From the NCBI GenBank assembly GCA_032095175.1, contig DAMCZI010000025.1, positions 12,572 through 76,571 of the forward strand: DNA of 64,000 nucleotides, given 5' to 3'. Numbering within the stretch: the stretch's first letter is position 1; every line of letters starts with the position of its first letter. Below the pieces are notes generated by a model. That model did no database searches. It saw only the letters and a list, made by a program, of their open reading frames with translations, and was not told the DNA's origin. This document shows positions 1 to 7,413 of the stretch, one piece after another. Origin of the DNA: DAMCZI01 sp032095175. GTDB lineage: Bacteria > Bacillota > Clostridia > Clostridiales > Caloramatoraceae. The position numbers were made by a program, and so were the translations under genes.

Positions 1-321
1 TTGGAATTCTTTAATCGTGTATATGAAATAGTTGCTCAGATACCTAAAGGCAAGGTTATGACATATGGACAGATTGGCTGTATGATTGGTTCGCCATATT
101 TTGCAAGGCGTGTTGGCCAAGCTATGGCTAATACACCAGAATTTTTAGATATTCCATGTCATCGTGTGGTGAACAGTAAGGGGGAACTTGCTCCTATGTA
201 TGCTTTTGGAGGTAGTGGAAGGCAAAGAGATATATTGGAAAAAGAAGGTGTAATATTCAAAGAGAATGGATGTATCGATTTGAAAAAGAGCTTGTATAGG
301 ATAGAGCGAGCAGATTTTTAA
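1..321 (+). CDS. MGMT-family DNA alkyltransferase (single-domain)
   Basis: Small O6-alkylguanine-DNA alkyltransferase-family protein of 106 residues, DNA-binding/transferase domain only. It shows the family opening 'IPKGKVMTYGQI' (winged-helix DNA-binding part) and the active-site block IPCHRVV, with the acceptor cysteine present. This distinguishes it from the alkyltransferase-like (ATL) proteins, which carry Trp there. The N-terminal regulatory domain of full-length Ada/Ogt is absent, as in many clostridial homologues. The start is TTG at the first base of the window. Family members begin a few residues before 'KIPKGKV', so the protein looks complete, but the upstream ribosome binding site cannot be seen. 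Likely role: direct repair or recognition of alkylated guanine. Confidence 0.85.
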   Translation: MEFFNRVYEIVAQIPKGKVMTYGQIGCMIGSPYFARRVGQAMANTPEFLDIPCHRVVNSKGELAPMYAFGGSGRQRDILEKEGVIFKENGCIDLKKSLYRIERADF

Positions 322-631
322 TTATGTGTATTGCGGGGACAGTTAAGATATGTTGCACTATAATTTTGTATAGAGTTGTTAATTTTTAAAAATAACTTCT
401 TCTTGATATTACAGGCTTATGAGCAACTTACATATCAAGAAATTTAACAGTATTTATATAGTAAGTGTCAAGGGAATTGAACAGGGACATCTATGTATGA
501 AACATGGTGTAGAAGTGTACTGGATTGTAAAACTAAAGCTTAAATAATTAAAATTTATAAATTAATTCAGGCAGGTCAGAATTATCAGCTAGATGCCCCG
601 AAGGAAAGAGAGATAATTGGTTCAGAAGATA
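322..631. other. Intergenic region with a possible coding remnant
   Basis: No complete gene is visible. The stretch 544-639 (+) stays open and reads like a coding tail (for example QAGQNYQLDAPKEREIIGSE) directly after a TAA at 541-543. It has no start codon or ribosome binding site, and it runs a few bases into the 3' end of the convergent CPBP gene. I take it as a decayed gene fragment of unknown identity. The segment around 330-500 shows only A+T-rich sequence with no terminator I would defend. Confidence 0.25.
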
Positions 632-1573
632 TTAATTAAAAATTAATTTTTTATTTATGTTTGATTTTTTTATCTTCATATATAGTAAGATAATGCAGAT
701 AGACAGAACAACTGTCACTTGAACACTTGCTTCTATACCATATGCTCCACCGTTTAGGATATTATCAACACCGTTAGTGGTAAATCTAAAAATTGAAACT
801 GTCTTTTGGCTGCCACTAACATTAAGACCACATACATTGTATAAAATAAAATTCCAAATACTATGTATTGCACATGTGACCCATATGTTTCCATCCTTTA
901 TCATATAAAGCGAAATAAATACTGAGAACAATAATAAGTTTGCTACTCCGATAATGCTTGCTAATGTTGAACCATTAAACAGTGAAGAAAAATGGGGAAT
1001 TGCAAAAGGTATGGCACTTAGAATTATAGATACAGGTAATGAAACTCTCTTGCTAAGCGACACCATCAGAAACCCCCTGCATAATACTTCTTCCATAGTT
1101 CCCTGTATGATAAATCCACCTAAAAATGCTAAAATTAAAGGCATGCTAACAGTGTTACTCATTCCTTCAAATGAAATGGCACCGGTAAGCATTGTAATAC
1201 CAATTGATATACCCAGTATAACAACTGCAACAAGAACTCCTTTTAAATATCCCAAAACTGCCTTGTTTTTATAAAATCCAATTGATTTTAGAGGGCGTTT
1301 CTCAATGGATTTGCAATAAAATAGAGATAAAATAAGAAGCCCAATAAAACCATAGTATTTTATCAATGTCATAATTGTATCACTTGGCATATTGCCCTTT
1401 AAAAAGTCATATCCCTTAACATAGAGACCAGCTATGATAATAGCTTCCATGATAAGCTCACCTGTAAAAAATATAAGTGCAAATGCTAACAGCTTTTTTA
1501 CAATGTATAAAACAACAGGTATGTTTTCGTTACTTTCTTTAAATGGATTAATTATTTCTAATGTTCCTTTCAT
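632..1573 (-). CDS. CPBP-family intramembrane metalloprotease (CAAX/Abi)
   Basis: Polytopic membrane protein of 313 residues with the signatures of the CPBP (CAAX protease and bacteriocin-processing, 'Abi') family. These are a Glu-Glu-x3-Arg motif (EEVLCRGF), a downstream His in 'AIPHFSS' and a third 'HSIWNF' block, the usual metal ligands of Rce1-like glutamate proteases. Several hydrophobic helices surround them. Family members process prenylated proteins in eukaryotes; in bacteria they are tied to bacteriocin self-immunity and peptide maturation, and the substrate here is unknown. The start ATG at 1573 follows AGGAGG. The XRE regulator lies 29 bp upstream on the same strand, so the two probably form one operon. 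Confidence 0.88.
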   Translation of the reverse strand: MKGTLEIINPFKESNENIPVVLYIVKKLLAFALIFFTGELIMEAIIIAGLYVKGYDFLKGNMPSDTIMTLIKYYGFIGLLILSLFYCKSIEKRPLKSIGFYKNKAVLGYLKGVLVAVVILGISIGITMLTGAISFEGMSNTVSMPLILAFLGGFIIQGTMEEVLCRGFLMVSLSKRVSLPVSIILSAIPFAIPHFSSLFNGSTLASIIGVANLLLFSVFISLYMIKDGNIWVTCAIHSIWNFILYNVCGLNVSGSQKTVSIFRFTTNGVDNILNGGAYGIEASVQVTVVLSICIILLYMKIKKSNINKKLIFN

Positions 1574-1602
1574 AGGGTATCCTCCTCTAAATCTATTGTG
1601 TG

Positions 1603-1983
1603 TTAAGATGGAAACCCGTTTGTCAAAAAATATATTATCATAGCGATAATGTCTACCAAAACAAGTGCACCTAGAATAGTACTCAATATCTTTAATGTGA
1701 GAAAAATAGTATCCTTTATACTCTTTTTTTGCTTGTTTGATTTGACTTCAAGAGTATCATCAGCTTCTGTATCTGTATCAGGAGTTTTTTTCCCTTTTAC
1801 AAGCTCGTCCATTGATACATTGAAATATTCACTCAGTAAAATCAATTTGTCCATTTCTGGAGTAGTTTCTCCCAATTCCCATTTAGATATGGTTTGCCTT
1901 GATACATTTAGTTTACTGCCCAATTCATCTTGTGAAAGGCCTTTTGCTTTTCGTAAATATAATAAATTTTGACCGAAATTCAT
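1603..1983 (-). CDS. XRE-family regulator with C-terminal membrane helix
   Basis: 126-residue protein. Residues 1-65 form a Cro/CI-type helix-turn-helix (LSQDELGSKLNVSRQTISKW). A charged linker follows, and one hydrophobic helix near the C-terminus ends in a short tail. This DNA-binding-plus-membrane-anchor design is common in Firmicutes next to small membrane-protein genes. It suggests a membrane-tethered repressor that may sense the state of the envelope or of the adjacent CPBP protein. ATG at 1983 is preceded by AGAGGTG. It is the first gene of a two-gene operon with the CPBP protease. The target is inferred from position only. Confidence 0.87.
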   Translation of the reverse strand: MNFGQNLLYLRKAKGLSQDELGSKLNVSRQTISKWELGETTPEMDKLILLSEYFNVSMDELVKGKKTPDTDTEADDTLEVKSNKQKKSIKDTIFLTLKILSTILGALVLVDIIAMIIYFLTNGFPS

Positions 1984-2401
1984 CTCAACACCTCTACTTT
2001 ATTATTCAATATAATAGCTGTTGCTTCTACCAATTATAGTTGGAAATGTGTCAACTAAGCTTAACATTGCTGTAAATATGCCTGTTCTAAGGCAATATTC
2101 TTATCAATCTAAAAATGAGTAAAATTGATTCAACAAATTTTTAATAATTAAAAGAGTGAAATATTTCTAAAATCTCCTGTTATAATAAAGTTAATATACA
2201 AAATATAACTAAGGAGAAAAACTTATATATTTAGCAACTCAATTGTAGCAAAATCATTATTGATATACAAATTTACATATAATCACTTGCTTAATTGTTT
2301 GAATGGGGATTATTTATATTTTATAAATTTTCATCTCAGCAATTCAAGTCAAGAAAAATATCTCCTTTGAATTTATACTGATAGCATAAGGTGGTGGTAA
2401 A
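1984..2401. promoter_or_regulatory. Divergent intergenic region with an extended -10 element
   Basis: 418 bp between the divergent XRE and AraC genes. The clearest element is TGTTATAAT at 2178-2186, an extended -10 box pointing rightwards, without a good -35. An AAGGAGAAAA stretch at 2211-2220 resembles a ribosome binding site but leads into no open frame. Nothing else is supported. Confidence 0.3.
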
Positions 2402-3307
2402 GTGAATCAACTTGATACTGTAATGGCGGTTCAACAAATGCAGGAGTATATTGATGCTCATATCCATGAAAAAATCACACTGAAACAACTTTCAGAGGCA
2501 GCAGGCTACTCTCCATGGCATTCGGCAAGGATTTTTAAGGAACTTGTGGGTAAAACACCATTTGATTATATTCGTACGTTAAGACTTACAAAAGCGGCAT
2601 TGTCACTGCGAGATGAAGAACATAAGATAATTGATGTAGCCTTGGATTTTGTTTTTGACTCTCATGAGGGCTTCACTCGTGCCTTTTCAAAAGAATTTGG
2701 TTTATCACCAAAAGTATATAGTAAAAAAACTCCGCCTATTCAGTTGTTTATGCCCGAGAAGATTTTGAACTACTACCAAATTTTAAACAAAGGGGAGATA
2801 GAAATGAATCATAAAAAATCAGCAAAAACAATATTCGTGCAGGTTATTGAGCGTCCTGAACGCAAGGTACTTTTAAAACGTGGAATAAAGGCAACAGGAT
2901 ATTTTGCATATTGCGAAGAGGTTGGGTGCGATGTGTGGGGGCTGCTTTCAAGTGTAAAAGAAGCTCTTTATGAGCCAATTGGAATGTGGCTGCCAAAGCA
3001 TCTTATTAAAGAAGGCACTTCTCAATATGTTCAGGGAGTGGAATTGCCTATTGATTACAGAAACACTGTTCCAGAAGGCTATGACTTAATTGAACTTCCT
3101 TCCTGTAAAATGATGATATTTCAGGGCGAACCTTATGATGATGAAAATTTTATGGGAGAAGTTGATGAGGTTATGGATGCGATTGATAAATATGATCCCA
3201 CTATTTATGGTTTTAAGTGGGCACCGGAGGAAGCACCGAGGTTTCAGCTTGCGCCTATGGGATATCGAGGATACATTGAAGCTAGACCTGTAACTGCAAT
3301 TAAATAG
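2402..3307 (+). CDS. AraC-family regulator with GyrI-like effector domain
   Basis: 301 residues. An N-terminal AraC/XylS double helix-turn-helix spans about residues 10-110 (ITLKQLSEAAGYSPWHSARIF and the 'GFTRAFSKEFGLSPKVY' second helix). It is joined to a C-terminal GyrI-like/bacterial transcription activator effector-binding domain, about residues 140-300. This is the SoxS/Rob-plus-GyrI layout, used to bind amphipathic small molecules or drugs. GTG at 2402 follows the GGTGGTG ribosome binding site. No neighbour is obviously co-transcribed. The window has two further regulators with this domain pair, at 10938 and 49789, so this is a local paralogue set. The ligand and target genes are unknown. 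Confidence 0.88.
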   Translation: MNQLDTVMAVQQMQEYIDAHIHEKITLKQLSEAAGYSPWHSARIFKELVGKTPFDYIRTLRLTKAALSLRDEEHKIIDVALDFVFDSHEGFTRAFSKEFGLSPKVYSKKTPPIQLFMPEKILNYYQILNKGEIEMNHKKSAKTIFVQVIERPERKVLLKRGIKATGYFAYCEEVGCDVWGLLSSVKEALYEPIGMWLPKHLIKEGTSQYVQGVELPIDYRNTVPEGYDLIELPSCKMMIFQGEPYDDENFMGEVDEVMDAIDKYDPTIYGFKWAPEEAPRFQLAPMGYRGYIEARPVTAIK

Positions 3308-3318
3308 CAGAACATTTA

Positions 3319-3350
3319 ATGTCAAGTGCCTGTGCACTTGACATTTATAT
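3319..3350 (+). terminator. Hairpin terminator after AraC gene
   Basis: An 11-bp perfect stem, ATGTCAAGTGC paired with GCACTTGACAT around a CTGT loop, starts 12 bp after the stop codon and is followed by a short T-rich stretch. It is consistent with an intrinsic terminator for the preceding gene. The remaining bases to 3615 contain nothing I recognise. Confidence 0.65.
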
Positions 3351-3615
3351 TTACATATATTCCCTTATTCTAAAGGGATTTAAGTTATATTATCCCAATA
3401 ATAGCTAATCACACATGCAGCTTCCTCGCCAGTCATGCAAATTACCTTTTGCCCAACTGAGGTTTGTAATTGTAGTATTTCTAAATGATTCAGTGAATTT
3501 AAACGATGGTATAGGAAAATAAAAAATTATTTATAAATTAATTTCTACATACTGTCTTCATAAGATTTGATTATTATATGATTAAAATTAAAAATATTAA
3601 AGGAGATGTAGCTAC

Positions 3616-4332
3616 ATGAACAAATCAAAAAAGATAGCAGCCATAGTTGTTTTTTCACTTTTAGTTTTGTCCTTTTTAGGTTGCAGTAGAAAGGTTACAG
3701 GCAGCAAGGAAGCTGACAATGGACTTAATTCATTTAATGAAATTGTAAAAACATACCCAGAAAATAAAGGCTTCCACAGTGCATTACAGCATTGGGGCTT
3801 TAAACTTCCAACTGGTGAAAAGTTTGAGTGGAGCAAGGATATGTCTGCAAATAAAGCAGATTTTGCAATGGTAGTTTTATCTGACCCATTGATTAAAGCA
3901 GGACTTGATGTCAGCAAGTTAGATCAAAATGAATGGATATATAAACCAGCTGAGAGAGAAGAGGGACAGGATCTGCCTAATCGTTTAATAAAACCATATA
4001 ACATAAGCGATAAAAAGGAAGCATCTAATGGATCAGAGGATTCAATGAGAAGATTATTGAAGGCAGATCCTAAAATAATAAAGTACCATAAAGAGCAGCA
4101 GCATTATAGATTGACACTTGGAGAAGGAAATGAAGTGCAGTGGACAGAAAAATCAGGAATAAACGATGCGGATATGATATTTGTGCTTAAAGCAGAACCT
4201 TTAGTAAAAGCAGGCCTTGATGTAAATAAGCTTGAAGGCAGTGGTTGGGTATTTAGGAGAGCAAGTAAGGATAATATGGGGATGGGAGAGAATCCAGATC
4301 AAATTATAAAAATATTTGATATAAAGAAATAA
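3616..4332 (+). CDS. Lipoprotein with two tandem copies of an unrecognised domain
   Basis: 238 residues. A lipoprotein signal peptide (residues 1-22) ends in the lipobox LSFLGC, with the lipidated Cys at position 23, so the protein should sit on the outer face of the membrane. The mature part is an internal duplication: about residues 50-132 and 150-238 align through 'QHW/QHY..L..GE...W', 'N.AD...VL...PL.KAGLDV.KL' and a closing 'IK...I'. I do not recognise the domain. The ribosome binding site is AAAGGAGAT. It sits 90 bp upstream of copA, but a CsoR-like operator with its own -10 box separates them, so co-transcription is uncertain. A role in extracellular metal handling is inference from position only. 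Confidence 0.75.
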   Translation: MNKSKKIAAIVVFSLLVLSFLGCSRKVTGSKEADNGLNSFNEIVKTYPENKGFHSALQHWGFKLPTGEKFEWSKDMSANKADFAMVVLSDPLIKAGLDVSKLDQNEWIYKPAEREEGQDLPNRLIKPYNISDKKEASNGSEDSMRRLLKADPKIIKYHKEQQHYRLTLGEGNEVQWTEKSGINDADMIFVLKAEPLVKAGLDVNKLEGSGWVFRRASKDNMGMGENPDQIIKIFDIKK

Positions 4333-4350
4333 TTTTTTTTTGATTCAGAG

Positions 4351-4378
4351 ACACCCCAGGAGGGTGGGGTGCTATGAT
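4351..4378 (+). promoter_or_regulatory. CsoR-like copper operator overlapping copA promoter
   Basis: An isolated G+C-rich inverted repeat, CACCCC...GGGGTG at 4352-4371, lies in an otherwise A+T-rich gap. It is immediately followed by an extended -10 box, TGCTATGAT, at 4370-4378. The C-tract/G-tract palindrome is the pattern of CsoR-family copper repressor operators, which normally overlap the copA/copZ promoter. There is no T-run downstream, which argues against a terminator. No csoR gene lies in the window. The assignment is by pattern and context. Confidence 0.6.
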
Positions 4379-4424
4379 ATTTCAATTGATAAAATAGATA
4401 AAAGTTGATAAAGAGGTGTATAGA

Positions 4425-6881
4425 TTGGAAAAGAGTCTTAAAATAGAAGGAATGACCTGTGCAGCTTGTGCCAAAGCAGTAGAAAGAGCGGTCAAGAGAT
4501 TGCAGGGGATTAATGAAGCGAATGTAAATTTTGCAACAGAGAAACTTAATATTAATTTTGATGAAATAAAGGTATCCATACAGGATATTCAAGCTGCAAT
4601 TGAAAAATCAGGGTATAAAGCTGTTATAGAGTCTAGTGTAAAATCACTTAAGATAGAAGGTATGACCTGTGCAGCCTGTGCGAAGACAATTGAAAGAGTT
4701 ACAAAAAAGCTGGATGGAGTTATAGAATCAAATGTAAATTTTGCGACAGAAAAATTAAGTATAAGCTATGATCCTTCAAAAATCAGAGTTTTAGATATAA
4801 AAAAGGCAGTAGAAAAGTCAGGTTACAAGGCTTTTGAGGAAGAAACTGCAGTTGATACAGATAAGGAAAAAAAGGAAAAAGAAATAAAGCTGCTTTGGAA
4901 AAAATTCATTGTATCACTGATTTTCAGTGCACCTTTACTTGTTATTACTATGGGTCATATGTTCGGAGAACCAATTGGATTTAAACTTCCAGAGATTATA
5001 GATCCAATGATTAACCCAAGAACATTTGGTATAGTGCAGCTTGTTCTAGTTTTACCTGTTATGATAGCAGGCTACAAATTCTTTACAGTAGGCTTTAAAG
5101 CTCTATTAAGAAGAAGCCCTAATATGGACTCACTAATTGCAATGGGTACTTCTGCAGCTTTTCTATATGGATTATTTGCTATTTTCCAAATTTATAAAGG
5201 AAATACGGATTATGCTTATGATTTATATTTTGAATCAGCAGCAGTTATTATAACTCTTATAACTCTTGGTAAATACCTGGAGGCAGTCACTAAAGGAAAA
5301 ACTTCTGAAGCTATCAAAAAACTTATGGGACTTGCTCCTAAAACTGCCATTATTATAAGAGATGGAAAGGAAATAGAGATGCCTATAGAAGAAGTGGAGG
5401 TAGGCGATATAATCGTTGTTAAACCAGGTGAGAAGATGCCTGTAGATGGTGAAGTTATAGAGGGAATAACATCAGTTGATGAATCAATGCTTACTGGAGA
5501 GAGTATACCAGTTGAAAAGAGCATCGGAGATAGGATAATTGGTGCAAGTATGAATAAGAACGGTACAATAAAATATAAGGCTACAAGAGTTGGTAAAGAT
5601 ACAGCTTTGGCTCAAATAATTAAGCTGGTTGAAGATGCCCAAGGCTCTAAGGCGCCAATTGCAAAATTAGCAGATATAATTTCAGGTTATTTCGTTCCAG
5701 TAGTTATTACAATTGCAATTGTTTCAGCCTTTGCCTGGTACTTCTTTGGTGGTGAAACTGGAGTTTTTGCCTTAACCATATTTATCTCTGTTCTTGTAAT
5801 TGCATGTCCTTGTGCTTTAGGACTTGCAACTCCAACTGCTATCATGGTTGGTACTGGTAAGGGCGCAGAGTATGGGGTATTGATTAAGAGTGGTGCTGCA
5901 TTAGAAACAGCTCATAGGATAAAGACAATAGTATTTGATAAAACAGGTACAATTACTGAAGGGAAACCCAAGGTTACAGATGTGGTTGTTAATAATGGTA
6001 TACTGGAAGATGAATTATTACAATTAGCTGCATCAGCAGAAAAAGGATCAGAGCATCCACTTGGAGAAGCGATAGTTAAAGGTGCAGAAGAAAAGGGGTT
6101 AGAGTTTAAGAAACTTGATTTCTTTAAGGCAATACCAGGTCATGGTATTGAAGTTAAAATAGATGGCAAGGATATTTTGCTTGGAAATAAAAAGCTTTTG
6201 GTTGAAAATAAAATATCCTTAGTAAAATTTGAGGAGACATCAAATAAGCTTGCTAGAGAAGGTAAGACACCAATGTATGTAGCGATTGATAACAAAGTTG
6301 CTGGTATTATAGCTGTTGCTGACACAGTTAAGGAAAACAGTAAAAAAGCAATTGAAAAACTTCATAAGATGGGAATAGAAGTTGCAATGATTACAGGTGA
6401 CAACAAGAGAACTGCAGAAGCAATAGCTAAGCAAGTGGGAATAGATAGGATATTGGCTGAGGTTCTCCCTCAAGACAAAGCGAATGAGGTTAAAAAGCTT
6501 CAGGTGGAAGGTAAAAAAGTAGCCATGGTTGGTGATGGAATAAATGATGCTCCAGCTTTAGCTCAGGCAGACATCGGTATAGCAATAGGTTCTGGTACTG
6601 ATGTTGCAATGGAATCTGCAGATATAGTTCTTATGAGAAGTGATTTAATGGATGTGCCAACTGCAATACAATTAAGTAAAAAAACTATATTAAATATAAA
6701 AGAAAACTTATTTTGGGCATTTGGGTATAATACATTAGGTATACCTGTAGCTATGGGGATATTGTACATCTTTGGAGGCCCGCTTTTAAACCCAATTATT
6801 GCAGCAGCAGCTATGAGCTTCAGCTCAGTTTCAGTATTACTAAATGCATTAAGACTAAAGGGTTTTAAGCCAGCTAAATAA
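4425..6881 (+). CDS. copA: Copper-translocating P1B-type ATPase
   Basis: P-type ATPase that exports Cu(I) across the membrane at the cost of ATP. Two N-terminal heavy-metal-binding domains each show GMTCAAC (Cys12/Cys15 and Cys82/Cys85). They are followed by transmembrane helices, the TGES actuator motif, the intramembrane CPC motif of copper pumps (ACPCALGLATP, near residue 460), the phosphorylation motif DKTGT near 505, and GDGINDAP. The length of 818 residues is normal. I place the start at TTG 4425, because AAGAGGTG at 4411-4418 is the ribosome binding site and the GTG inside it cannot be the start. A CsoR-like operator lies just upstream, and copZ follows 35 bp downstream. Confidence 0.95.
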   Translation: MEKSLKIEGMTCAACAKAVERAVKRLQGINEANVNFATEKLNINFDEIKVSIQDIQAAIEKSGYKAVIESSVKSLKIEGMTCAACAKTIERVTKKLDGVIESNVNFATEKLSISYDPSKIRVLDIKKAVEKSGYKAFEEETAVDTDKEKKEKEIKLLWKKFIVSLIFSAPLLVITMGHMFGEPIGFKLPEIIDPMINPRTFGIVQLVLVLPVMIAGYKFFTVGFKALLRRSPNMDSLIAMGTSAAFLYGLFAIFQIYKGNTDYAYDLYFESAAVIITLITLGKYLEAVTKGKTSEAIKKLMGLAPKTAIIIRDGKEIEMPIEEVEVGDIIVVKPGEKMPVDGEVIEGITSVDESMLTGESIPVEKSIGDRIIGASMNKNGTIKYKATRVGKDTALAQIIKLVEDAQGSKAPIAKLADIISGYFVPVVITIAIVSAFAWYFFGGETGVFALTIFISVLVIACPCALGLATPTAIMVGTGKGAEYGVLIKSGAALETAHRIKTIVFDKTGTITEGKPKVTDVVVNNGILEDELLQLAASAEKGSEHPLGEAIVKGAEEKGLEFKKLDFFKAIPGHGIEVKIDGKDILLGNKKLLVENKISLVKFEETSNKLAREGKTPMYVAIDNKVAGIIAVADTVKENSKKAIEKLHKMGIEVAMITGDNKRTAEAIAKQVGIDRILAEVLPQDKANEVKKLQVEGKKVAMVGDGINDAPALAQADIGIAIGSGTDVAMESADIVLMRSDLMDVPTAIQLSKKTILNIKENLFWAFGYNTLGIPVAMGILYIFGGPLLNPIIAAAAMSFSSVSVLLNALRLKGFKPAK

Positions 6882-6916
6882 AATATATTAATATATTAAT
6901 TATAGGAGAAATAAAA

Positions 6917-7132
6917 ATGAAAAAGAGAATATTAATTGATGGAATGAGTTGTGAACACTGTGTTAATCATGTTAAGGAGGCATTAAGCCAGCTTAATGGA
7001 GTAGCTAGTGTTGATGTAAATCTAAAAGAAAAATATGCTATTCTAGATACAAATATTGATGTAAAGGATGAAGATATTAAATTAGCTATTGATGACGCTG
7101 GGTATGAGGCAGTAGGAATAGAAGCATTATAA
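6917..7132 (+). CDS. copZ: Copper chaperone, HMA domain
   Basis: 71-residue single heavy-metal-associated domain with the metal-binding motif GMSCEHC near the N-terminus. It is the size of CopZ/Atx1-type chaperones, which carry Cu(I) in the cytoplasm to the N-terminal domains of CopA. It starts 35 bp after copA with TAGGAGAA as ribosome binding site and no terminator between them, so it should share the copA transcript. The Glu-His between the cysteines differs from the usual His/Ala pair but keeps CxxC. Confidence 0.92.
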   Translation: MKKRILIDGMSCEHCVNHVKEALSQLNGVASVDVNLKEKYAILDTNIDVKDEDIKLAIDDAGYEAVGIEAL

Positions 7133-7189
7133 GCAAATGAATGGGCTGTTGTACTAATTAAATAGTGCGATGGCTCTTTTCTTATGGGT

Positions 7190-7402
7190 TTTAGCCTGTT
7201 GAACCCGAGATAGCAGGCGAAGCAATAAACTGCTTACAGCGTGGGTGGGTACGATTGAGAGAACAAAGTGAAAGGGGTGTCGCACAACCTCTATTTCCAA
7301 GTGCCTGTTACCTAGAAAATAAAGCATAATCTTTCTTTGTGCGACAACCCCAAGTAACAGAGGCTCATAGCCTCAAAGCAAGCCACCCGCTAGACGGGTG
7401 GC
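7190..7402 (+). ncRNA. Structured pseudoknotted RNA, IS200/IS605 right-end / omega-RNA-like
   Basis: A non-coding stretch, more G+C-rich than its flanks, packed with long-range complementarity. GGGGT+GTCGCAC (7274-7285) pairs with GTGCGAC+A+ACCCC (7339-7351). CTGTTAC in that loop (7305-7311) pairs outside it with GTAACAG (7354-7360), which makes a pseudoknot. GCCTG (7194-7198) pairs with CAGGC (7214-7218). AGGCT/AGCCT forms a hairpin at 7361-7373. An 8-bp stem GCCACCCG/CGGGTGGC closes at 7382-7402. A terminal G+C hairpin after a pseudoknotted scaffold resembles the right end of IS200/IS605 elements, the 3' part of TnpB guide (omega) RNAs. No tnpA or tnpB is nearby. It follows copZ and points to the convergent gene. 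The class assignment is inference; the pairings are seen. Confidence 0.55.
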
Positions 7403-7413
7403 CATGATTAGTT

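Noticed and set aside
4351..4372. G+C-rich hairpin before copA as a terminator of the lipoprotein gene
   Set aside because: No T-run follows; instead an extended -10 box does, and the C/G-tract form fits a CsoR-type operator better.
5216..5524. Antisense reading frames inside copA and other long genes
   Set aside because: They lack ribosome binding sites and family motifs and mirror the codon structure of the well-supported opposite-strand genes.
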